Source: an uncultured Roseibium sp.
GTDB taxonomy: Bacteria; Pseudomonadota; Alphaproteobacteria; Rhizobiales; Stappiaceae
Assembly (NCBI RefSeq): GCF_947494555.1
Contig: NZ_CANLVF010000001.1
Span: 1,364,001 to 1,428,000 of the forward strand
Reading direction: 5' to 3'
DNA: 64,000 bases
Position 1 is the first letter of the stretch; each line of letters starts with the position of its first letter. The notes beneath the pieces are model-generated. The model was not told where the DNA came from, ran no database searches, and worked only from the letters and a program-made list of their open reading frames with translations. Shown one piece after another: positions 38,635 through 45,308 of the stretch. Both the position numbers and the translations under genes were made by a program.

Positions 38635-39196
38635 GCGCATGTGAACGGTCGAACGGGCGATCTTTGATGGCAGGGGGTAACCCCGGTCAGAAGAAGTTGA
38701 TGAAAAAATCCCGCAGCCCGGTCATTTTCTGCTTGCACGGAAATCCAAACAAGCGCATATAGCGCCTGCCCAAATTCGCACGTGCCCGAGGTCGTTCATG
38801 GGGTGTTTTGAAAAGACATCTCTTAAGGGGCCGCTGCCACAAAAACCGCCAAGGGGCGGGCAGCAGATCCGGACGACTTAAAGCAACGACGTAAGAGGGC
38901 TTTTTTGGTCTCTGCCGGGGTATCCAACCTCCGGCGTCACTGAAGAGGCACTTGTTACATCCTTGCCCGACGTGCGGCTCGGTATCTCCGATCCAATCAA
39001 CGGCATTCCCGACGCGGGAAAGCGTTTGCGTACATGTTCAATGTCGCGATCGCCCAACCGTCGCCGCAGTCAACCCGGCCTCCGGTTCCATCCCGGGGGA
39101 GGCCCGGTGCGTATTGCGGCACCCTGCGACGTGAACTGCAGCGCGCCAACCGGACATTGCGTGCCTGCGGCCAGATTTGGAAAGGGGGAGATCCCC
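38635..39196 (+). other. Long leader of the ornithine decarboxylase gene, candidate speF-type RNA
   Basis: 562 bases without a supported ORF between the fusion gene and the decarboxylase. It contains stems GGGGTAACCCC (near 38674), GCCGG...CCGGC (38914-38935), GGCCTCC / GGGGAGGCC (around 39079-39109) and the start-site hairpin at 39184-39196. A conserved long 5' RNA element (speF, Rfam) is known upstream of ornithine decarboxylase genes in alphaproteobacteria; position fits, but I cannot align to its consensus. The decarboxylase frame stays open back to 38963, but lacks signals there. Confidence 0.45.
39184..39196 (+). promoter_or_regulatory. Hairpin sequestering the decarboxylase ribosome binding site
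   Basis: GGGG (39185-39188), the ribosome binding site, is complementary to CCCC (39193-39196) immediately before the ATG at 39197, with AGAT between. A short stem would occlude the ribosome binding site; it may be part of the switch of the leader. Confidence 0.45.
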
Positions 39197-40327
39197 ATGA
39201 GCGAGCGTATCCGCGACTTCCTGCGACGACGCGACGACGACGGACCTTGCGTTGTTGTCGACCTCGACATCGTGCGTGATAATTTCGAAGCTTTTGCACG
39301 GTCCCTTCCGGACACATCGGTCTACTATGCGGTCAAGGCCAATCCCGCACCGGAGATCCTCTCGCTTCTCGAAAACCTCGGCTCTTCCTTCGACTGCGCG
39401 TCGGTCGGCGAAATTGAAATGGTGCTGGCCACCGGCGCTTCGGCAGACCGCATTTCCTACGGCAACACCATCAAGAAGGAGAGGGACATTGCGCGTGCCT
39501 TTGACCTTGGCGTCCGGCTCTTTGCGGTCGACTGCTTCGAAGAAGTGGAAAAAATCGGCCGTGTCGCTCAAGGCTCAAATGTCTTCTGCCGGGTCCTGTG
39601 CGACGGTGTCGGTGCCGAATGGCCGCTCTCCCGCAAATTCGGATGCGATCCTGAAATGGCACCCGACGTCCTGGAACACGCCCACCGGCTTGGCCTCGAG
39701 GCCTATGGCGTCTCCTTCCACGTCGGCTCCCAGCAGGCAAATCTCGAAGCCTGGGATTTCGCTCTCGCCATGGCGGCAGGGGTCTTCCGGGAAATGGCGT
39801 TGCGCGGCATCGAACTGAAGATGGTCAACATGGGTGGCGGATTCCCGACCCGTTACCTGAAAGACGTGCCAGGTGTGCCGCGCTACGGCGAGGCTATCTT
39901 CCAGGCGCTGTCCAAGCATTTCGGCAACCGGCTTCCCTCGACCATCATCGAACCGGGCCGGGGCATGGTCGGCAATGCGGGCATGATCGAAGCCGAAGTC
40001 GTTCTGATTTCCAAGAAGTCCGCGCAGGAACAGGTGCGCTGGGTCTATCTGGATATCGGAAAGTTCCACGGTCTCGCCGAAACAATGGACGAAGCGATCC
40101 GCTACCCGATCCGGACCCCGCGCGATGGCGACAGAACCGCGCCTTGCGTTCTGGCCGGGCCGACCTGCGACAGCGTCGATGTTCTTTACGAAAAGACGCC
40201 GTACGAACTGCCAGTCAGCCTTTCCATCGGCGACAAGGTTCTGATCGAGGCTTGCGGTGCCTACACGACGACCTATTCGTCGGTGGGTTTTAATGGCTTT
40301 GCGCCTTTGGCGTCCCACGTCATCTAG
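39197..40327 (+). CDS. Ornithine/lysine decarboxylase (alanine racemase fold)
   Basis: 377 residues, PLP group IV decarboxylase. Schiff-base lysine K47 in YYAVKANP; SFHVGSQ and NMGGGFPTRY bind PLP phosphate; EPGRGMVG; C324 in GPTCDSVDV is the catalytic cysteine from the partner subunit of the dimer; final GAYTTTYSSVGFNGF. It makes putrescine (or cadaverine) for the homospermidine synthase encoded two genes downstream. Start at 39197 with GGGGGAG upstream. Known in Rhizobiales as the ODC of the homospermidine route. Confidence 0.95.
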   Translation: MSERIRDFLRRRDDDGPCVVVDLDIVRDNFEAFARSLPDTSVYYAVKANPAPEILSLLENLGSSFDCASVGEIEMVLATGASADRISYGNTIKKERDIARAFDLGVRLFAVDCFEEVEKIGRVAQGSNVFCRVLCDGVGAEWPLSRKFGCDPEMAPDVLEHAHRLGLEAYGVSFHVGSQQANLEAWDFALAMAAGVFREMALRGIELKMVNMGGGFPTRYLKDVPGVPRYGEAIFQALSKHFGNRLPSTIIEPGRGMVGNAGMIEAEVVLISKKSAQEQVRWVYLDIGKFHGLAETMDEAIRYPIRTPRDGDRTAPCVLAGPTCDSVDVLYEKTPYELPVSLSIGDKVLIEACGAYTTTYSSVGFNGFAPLASHVI

Positions 40328-40338
40328 GACGAGCGGAC

Positions 40339-40890
40339 ATGATCACCATCGTTGACGAGGCGCTGGAGCATTTCAGCGCCCGCGAGGCTTTGCTCGACCT
40401 CAGTTTCGGCGAAGACCGTCACTTGAAAACCTGCGAGCGGTTGCGCGAAGGCCAACTGCCTGTGTTCGCTTTCGTTGCAATGGACGCGACAGGTGGGCTT
40501 GCCGGGTCTGTCCGGCTCTGGTCCGTCGTAGACCATGTCGGCAATCAAAGTCTGTTGCTTGGACCGCTCACCGTTTCTCCGGACATGCGCGGCCAGAAAA
40601 TCGGCGACCTGCTGATGCGCCATGCGTTGACCCAGGCCGCCGTACATGGCCATGGGTCTGTGATCCTTGTCGGTGACCAGGCTTACTATGATCGCTTCGG
40701 CTTTCAGCCGGGCAAGCTGGATCGTGTCGATTTGCCCGGGCCTTTTGATCAGCAACGGTTTCTGGGTATCGACTTGTCGGTGGGGCATCTTGCAAGACTG
40801 GACGGTCTCTTGAAACCTGCCGGAGAGAGCAACACTACGTTGGTGTTTGGTGGAAGAAAAAAGACACCGGACCTCAGGAAATCAGTGTAG
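40339..40890 (+). CDS. GNAT family N-acetyltransferase in the polyamine cluster
   Basis: 183 residues. 'SLLLGPLTVSPDMRGQKIGDLLMRHALTQAAVHGHGSVILVGDQAYYDRFGFQPG' is the acetyl-CoA-binding motif A (V-x-P-x-x-R-G-x-x-I-G) and motif B of the YhbS-type GNAT family. It starts 11 bases after the decarboxylase, and homospermidine synthase follows, so acetylation of a polyamine or of a cluster product is suggested but unproven. Confidence 0.9.
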   Translation: MITIVDEALEHFSAREALLDLSFGEDRHLKTCERLREGQLPVFAFVAMDATGGLAGSVRLWSVVDHVGNQSLLLGPLTVSPDMRGQKIGDLLMRHALTQAAVHGHGSVILVGDQAYYDRFGFQPGKLDRVDLPGPFDQQRFLGIDLSVGHLARLDGLLKPAGESNTTLVFGGRKKTPDLRKSV

Positions 40891-41060
40891 CTGGTGTTCG
40901 CCCGCCAAGAAAAAGACCAATTCAAGACTTGAAATCCGGCTCGAAAACCGTCAGAGGTAACGCAAGGCGCAATAAGTGCGCTTCTTCGCTTTGAGGGGAA
41001 ACACCTTAAGCCGCACCTTGTCCAGAGACGAGGCCGGCGGGAAAGATTGGAGTTCGGAAC

Positions 41061-42125
41061 TTGACTGATGAATCCAACGGCGGCACGCCGAAGAAGGCCG
41101 CCACAAAAGCACCGGCGACGCGCAAACCTGCGGCAAAACGCGGAGCGACGAAATCCTCAGGATCCAGAGCCTCTTCTTCCCGAACAAACACATCGAAAAC
41201 GACGGCATCAAAACCCGCAGCAACAAAAGCAGCCCCCAAGAGCCCGGCGGCAAAGCCTGCGACTGCTAAAGCTGCTGCCGCCAAGCCTGCAACAACCAAG
41301 ATCGCCCCGAAAACAAGAGCAGCGAAGCCAGCCGCCGCTAAGAGCGCGGCCGGAACATCCGCTTCGGGTAAGGCAGCAGCAAAGCCCGCGTCATCGAAGA
41401 GTGCAGCGGCGAAACCTGCCAACACCAAATCCACTTCGAAGACCAGAGGAGCGAAGCCTTCAGCGACGAAGGCAGCTTCAAAGAGCGCGGCAGCGAAACC
41501 CGCAGCGGCCAAAGTTGCTCCGAAAAGCACTGCAGCAAAACCAGCAGCAAGCAAGGCCGCGCCCAAAAGTGCAGCGGCGAAACCAGCAGCAACAAAGACT
41601 GCTTCGAAGGCAGGAGCAGCAAAACCTGCCGCATCCAAGGCGGCTCCGAAGAGCGCAGTGGCGAAACCAGCTGCAGCCAAGGCCGCTCCGAAGGCAGGAG
41701 CAACAAAGCCTGCCGCAACGAAGGCGGCGCCGAAGAGCGCAGCTGCGAAACCAGCAGCAACCAAGGAAGCGTCGAAGAGTGCAGCGGCGAAGCAAGCCGC
41801 AACAAAGACCGCTCCAAAGAGCGCAACGTCGAAACCAACTGCAGCCAAGGCTGCCCCTAGCACCAGAGCGGCGAAGCCCGCGACCGCAAAGGCAACTCCC
41901 AAGAGCGCGGCAGCAAAACCTGCCGCAGCCAAGGCGGCTCCGAAAAGTGCAGCGGCGAAAGCGGCGCCGAAAAGCGCTGTGGCCAAACCGGCAGCAAGCA
42001 AGGCCGCTTCCAAAAGCGCTGCGGCAAAACCGGCTGCTGCCAAGCCTGCCGCGACCAAACCGGCCACGGCTCGCAAGACGACCGCAAGAAAGGCAGCTCC
42101 CAAGGCCCCGGCAAGCTCAGCTGCG
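41061..42125 (+). repeat. 42-bp tandem repeat tract encoding Lys/Ala/Pro units
   Basis: The tract from about 41200 to 42090 consists of diverged 42-base units, each coding one 14-residue module such as AKPAASKAAPKSAA. Because codon use is limited to few triplets, all six frames are largely stop-free here. Copy-number variation between strains is likely. Confidence 0.85.
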
Positions 42126-43547
42126 TATCCGGTTCACGGAACCATCACCGGGCCTGTGGTTATGATCGGGCTTGGGTCCATCGGCAAGGGAACGTTGCCG
42201 CTGATCGAGCGCCACTTCAAGTTCGACAAGTCACGCTTCACCGTCATCGATCCGGTTGATACGGACGCCAAGCTGGTGACGGATCGAGGCTATAAGTTCC
42301 ACAAAGTCGCGTTGACGCCGGACAACTACAAGGACATCCTGACGCCTCTGATCACCGAAGGCGAAGGGCAGGGCTTTGTCGTGAACCTGTCGGTTGACAC
42401 ATCTTCTCTCGATCTCATGAAACTGTGCCGCAAACTCGGCGTTCTCTACATCGACACCGTCGTGGAGCCTTGGCTTGGCTTCTATTTCGATGAAAATGCA
42501 CCTGCCGCCGATCGCACGAATTACGCTCTGCGCGAAACGGTCCGCCGCGAAAAGAAGAAGAAGCCCGGCGGCACGACGGCGGTTTCCTGCTGCGGTGCCA
42601 ATCCGGGCATGGTGTCCTGGTTCGTCAAGAAAGCGCTTGTCGATGTTGCGGCCGAAACCGGCGTCAAGTTCAAGGAGCCGACCGACCGCAAGGGCTGGGC
42701 GAAGCTGATGAAAAAGGTCGGCGTCAAGGGCATCCATATCGCGGAGCGCGACACGCAGCGCGCCAAGGAGCCGAAACCCCCGAACGTTTTCTGGAACACC
42801 TGGTCGGTCGAAGGGTTTCTCTCCGAAGGCTTCCAGCCGGCAGAACTCGGCTGGGGGACGCACGAAAAGTGGAAACCCGCGAACGCCAAAAGCCACAAGA
42901 AAGGCTGCAACGCAGCGATCTATCTGGAACAGCCGGGCGCCAACACGCGTGTGCGCACCTGGTGCCCGACGCCCGGCGCACAGTTCGGCTTTCTGGTGAC
43001 GCACAATGAGTCCATCTCGATTGCCGATTACTTCACCCTCGAAGACGGCAAGAAGGTTACCTACCGGCCAACGTGTCACTATGCCTATCACCCGGCGAAT
43101 GACGCGGTGCTGTCATTGCACGAGCTCTTTGGGGCGGCCGGCAAGGTGCAGGAGAAACTCCACGTTCTGGAAGAAGATGAAATCCGGGACGGCATCGACG
43201 AGCTCGGTATCTTGCTTTATGGCCACAAGAAGAATGCCTACTGGTACGGCTCGCAGCTCTCCGTTGAGGAGACACGCAAATTGGCGCCATATCAGAACGC
43301 CACCGGCCTTCAGGTGACTTCCGCTGTCATAGCCGGAATGGTCTGGGCGCTGGAAAACCCGGAAGCCGGCATAGTTGAAACCGACGAGATGGACTACAAG
43401 CGCTGCCTTGAAATCCAGATGCCTTATCTGGGTCCTGTCAAAGGGTACTTCACCGACTGGACCCCGCTCGACGGACGCCCGGGCTTTTTCAAGGAAGATC
43501 TCGACAAGAAGGATCCCTGGCAGTTCAGGAACATCCTGGTGCGGTGA
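41061..43547 (+). CDS. hss: Homospermidine synthase with N-terminal histone H1-like repeat extension
   Basis: 828 residues. Residues 356-828 (473) are homospermidine synthase: NAD-binding VVMIGLGSIGKGTLPLIERHF, VVNLSVDTSSLDLMKLC, YIDTVVEPWLGFY, VSCCGANPGMVSWFVKKAL, TCHYAYHPANDAVLS. Normal family members start right at YPVHG. Residues 1-355 are an added, highly basic, Lys/Ala/Pro/Ser/Thr tail of about fifteen 14-residue units (consensus AKPAATKAAPKSAA), like bacterial histone H1/AlgP proteins. One frame runs through, with no stop or start at the joint. TTG start at 41061 with GGAG eight bases upstream. The synthase joins putrescine units to homospermidine; a DNA- or RNA-binding role for the tail is inference. 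Confidence 0.93.
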   Translation: MTDESNGGTPKKAATKAPATRKPAAKRGATKSSGSRASSSRTNTSKTTASKPAATKAAPKSPAAKPATAKAAAAKPATTKIAPKTRAAKPAAAKSAAGTSASGKAAAKPASSKSAAAKPANTKSTSKTRGAKPSATKAASKSAAAKPAAAKVAPKSTAAKPAASKAAPKSAAAKPAATKTASKAGAAKPAASKAAPKSAVAKPAAAKAAPKAGATKPAATKAAPKSAAAKPAATKEASKSAAAKQAATKTAPKSATSKPTAAKAAPSTRAAKPATAKATPKSAAAKPAAAKAAPKSAAAKAAPKSAVAKPAASKAASKSAAAKPAAAKPAATKPATARKTTARKAAPKAPASSAAYPVHGTITGPVVMIGLGSIGKGTLPLIERHFKFDKSRFTVIDPVDTDAKLVTDRGYKFHKVALTPDNYKDILTPLITEGEGQGFVVNLSVDTSSLDLMKLCRKLGVLYIDTVVEPWLGFYFDENAPAADRTNYALRETVRREKKKKPGGTTAVSCCGANPGMVSWFVKKALVDVAAETGVKFKEPTDRKGWAKLMKKVGVKGIHIAERDTQRAKEPKPPNVFWNTWSVEGFLSEGFQPAELGWGTHEKWKPANAKSHKKGCNAAIYLEQPGANTRVRTWCPTPGAQFGFLVTHNESISIADYFTLEDGKKVTYRPTCHYAYHPANDAVLSLHELFGAAGKVQEKLHVLEEDEIRDGIDELGILLYGHKKNAYWYGSQLSVEETRKLAPYQNATGLQVTSAVIAGMVWALENPEAGIVETDEMDYKRCLEIQMPYLGPVKGYFTDWTPLDGRPGFFKEDLDKKDPWQFRNILVR

Positions 43548-43569
43548 TCGTGTCGCATAATTCTGCGCA

Positions 43570-43626
43570 GTCCCGGAACTGATCCGGGACCTTTTCAAAG
43601 ATTTGGCCCCGGCTCGTGGCCGGGGC
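43570..43626. repeat. REP-like double hairpin, also terminator of the polyamine operon
   Basis: GTCCCGGA (43570-43577) / TCCGGGAC (43583-43590), five-base loop, followed by CTTTT; then GCCCCGGC (43606-43613) / GCCGGGGC (43619-43626). The first hairpin sits 22 bases after the hss stop. A second copy, in the opposite orientation, is at 56920-56980. Confidence 0.75.
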
Positions 43627-43647
43627 GGCGGGGTGGTCTGGATGGCC

Positions 43648-44040
43648 TCAGTTGCCGAGCTTTGCCACGCCAAGCGGGACGTTGAACTTGCGGCACCAGA
43701 TGTAGACCTCGTTGTAGCCGGAGGCATCAATACCGTTGCCGATGCGGTAGGTTTGCTTGCCGTTCAGCTTCTTCAGAGCGCCAAGATCGGTCTTGGGGTC
43801 GTACTTGCCGTTCTTGCCGAGCCCAACCCTGGCGTCCGGTGCGCCGTCGAGACTGAAGTTGCTTTGCAGGACGACATTGTTGGAACTGAGCACGGTCTGG
43901 CCGGTCGTCACATGATTGCTTCGGCCTGAAAAATTGCCTTTCCTGGACTTTCCCGCTGCGAAGGAAGGCAAAGTGCTGGAGGTTATCGCTGTGGCTGCCA
44001 ATCCGGTGGTGAGGGCGAGGAACTGTCTGCGGTTCTGCAT
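43648..44040 (-). CDS. Twin-arginine-exported DM13 domain protein
   Basis: 130 residues from the ATG at 44040. MQNRRQFLALTTGLAATAI is a twin-arginine-like signal (NRRQFL); the mature part has the DM13 features 'NNVVLQSNFSLDGAPDARVGLGKNGKYDPKTDLGALKKLNGKQTYRIGNGIDASGYNEVYIWCRKFNVPLGVAKL' with the conserved Trp-Cys. DM13 domains are proposed electron-transfer/cytochrome-associated modules. Convergent to hss, with the REP-like hairpins between the two genes. Confidence 0.88.
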   Translation of the reverse strand: MQNRRQFLALTTGLAATAITSSTLPSFAAGKSRKGNFSGRSNHVTTGQTVLSSNNVVLQSNFSLDGAPDARVGLGKNGKYDPKTDLGALKKLNGKQTYRIGNGIDASGYNEVYIWCRKFNVPLGVAKLGN

Positions 44041-44404
44041 TTTTCGGGTCCTGTCGTTTCCAAGAGATATTCGGCGAATTCTGCGGTCGGGCAGTCTGGC
44101 CTTCGCTCTTAGATTGGGAATGTGATGCACCATTGAAACGCACATTCAGCTCCGCAAACGTCACAAGATGGCGAGAAACGCTTTACCGGATGGAAGCCCG
44201 CAGCAGGGACGCTTGTTCGCCTTTTCCTGGATCCGGTCGTCATAGGACATATTAAAAGTTGGTCACAAAGCTGGATATGCGGGCCCTCAAACACCACTCT
44301 TGGAAGGCGCAGCGGATTGCTGCGTTCTCTCATAGCGGTGTGGTGCGTTCCTGCCACGCTCACAGTCCACCAAGTTTCCAACAAAACGATGCGGGTCTTG
44401 CGTC
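44041..44404. other. Intergenic region without recognised gene
   Basis: 364 bases between the DM13 gene and the small membrane protein gene, divergent promoters presumed. Short minus-strand frames (for example 44109-44384) lack a ribosome binding site and domain similarity. No hairpin of note was seen. Confidence 0.4.
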
Positions 44405-44740
44405 ATGACACTTCTGGTAAATCTGGGTTTGCTGCTGGTCGCCTTTTTGGCCTTTTTCCTTGCGGTTCTGGGTTATTTTCTCGTTTCTCAGACGTTTCAG
44501 GCCAGAAGGCGGCGCGGCGTTCTTTCCAAGGACGGTGTGATGTTCCTCGTCGCCGGCGGCCTGTTTGTCGCCTTTACGGCCGGTTACATAGAGATCTTCG
44601 AGTTCGCCTTCCGGCTGCCCTATTCGGTCCCGGTGGACCTCGGTATCGGACTTCTCGCGGTCACCATTGCTGCCGCAAGCGCCTATTTGCTGGCAAACAG
44701 ATTCGAACAGAATCGGATGCGTCTGAAGGCGCGTCAGTAG
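44405..44740 (+). CDS. Small membrane protein of unknown function
   Basis: 111 residues with three hydrophobic segments: about 3-29, 46-66 and 78-96, separated by a basic loop QARRRRGVLSKDG and an acidic loop. The C-terminus is basic (NRMRLKARQ). No family is recognised. It stands alone between the DM13 gene (divergent) and the acyl-carrier-protein gene. Confidence 0.65.
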   Translation: MTLLVNLGLLLVAFLAFFLAVLGYFLVSQTFQARRRRGVLSKDGVMFLVAGGLFVAFTAGYIEIFEFAFRLPYSVPVDLGIGLLAVTIAAASAYLLANRFEQNRMRLKARQ

Positions 44741-44760
44741 AGACCTTTGCAAGAGCGACA

Positions 44761-44859
44761 AGACCAGATCTGCTGCTGTTCATGGGACAGCGCCGCTGGT
44801 TAAGTGAGAAAACTTTCCACTGGAAAGTTTACCATGCCAGCACTTAATACGTCTGGTCT
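44761..44859. repeat. Three nested inverted repeats upstream of the acyl carrier protein gene
   Basis: AGACCAGA (44761-44768) / TCTGGTCT (44852-44859); TTAAGTG (44800-44806) / CACTTAA (44841-44847); AAACTTTCC (44810-44818) / GGAAAGTTT (44822-44830) around ACT. All arms pair perfectly and are nested, which allows a 99-base bulged hairpin or an RNA structure; the innermost part could be a protein-binding palindrome. Confidence 0.65.
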
Positions 44860-44960
44860 CGTGAAATTTACCAATCGGAAGATTGCCCTGATACAACCCT
44901 GATGCTATTTGTGCGTGTTAGATCATTTAATGTACGCACCATATTATTCATTAGGTTCAA

Positions 44961-45281
44961 ATGTCTGAAATTGCAGAGAAAGTTAAAGCCATTGTGGCGA
45001 GGGATCTCGACGTGGCCACCTGGATGCTTACATCCGATGTCACATTGACCAAACTGGGCGCCGACAGCCTGGATGCGATTGGTCTCATCATGGCTGTCGA
45101 GAGAGAACTGGGCTGCCGCATTCCGCATGACTCGTTCCGCGTGACCAACCGGCATGAAGGCGAGTGGACCTTCGGAGCGTTTTTGAGCGCTGTGGAAAGT
45201 GCAATAAACGGTGTACAGCCTTTTCGCCGTGAAACCTTTCCGACGCAATCCAACACGCCGCGGCCAAGAGCGGTCGCCTAG
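44961..45281 (+). CDS. Acyl carrier protein-like protein
   Basis: 106 residues. 'VKAIVARDLDVATWMLTSDVTLTKLGADSLDAIGLIMAVERELGCRIPHDSF' is an ACP helix bundle with the phosphopantetheine serine in GADSLD. It has an unusual Arg/Pro/Thr-rich C-terminal tail (about 25 residues, ending PRPRAVA). The primary ACP of fatty-acid synthesis lies beside fab genes, which are not here, so this is an accessory ACP whose partner enzyme is unknown. Convergent with the cyclase gene. Confidence 0.85.
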   Translation: MSEIAEKVKAIVARDLDVATWMLTSDVTLTKLGADSLDAIGLIMAVERELGCRIPHDSFRVTNRHEGEWTFGAFLSAVESAINGVQPFRRETFPTQSNTPRPRAVA

Positions 45282-45308
45282 AGCCGACCCAAATTCCGAT
45301 AGTTGCGT

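Noticed and set aside
38963..39196. In-frame upstream extension of ornithine decarboxylase by 78 residues
   Set aside because: The extension has no family similarity, no good ribosome binding site at 38963, and a strong one stands before 39197; the region fits a structured leader better.
41006..42165. Long open frames on the minus strand (41006-42103, Ala/Leu/Phe-rich repeat) and in a second plus frame (41068-42165) over the histone-like tract
   Set aside because: They mirror the limited codon set of the Lys/Ala/Pro repeat, lack ribosome binding sites and have no domain; only the frame continuing into homospermidine synthase is supported.
44109..44384. Minus-strand frame with several cysteines upstream of the DM13 gene
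   Set aside because: No ribosome binding site, no spacing of cysteines matching a known zinc or iron-sulfur motif, and it lies in a divergent promoter region.
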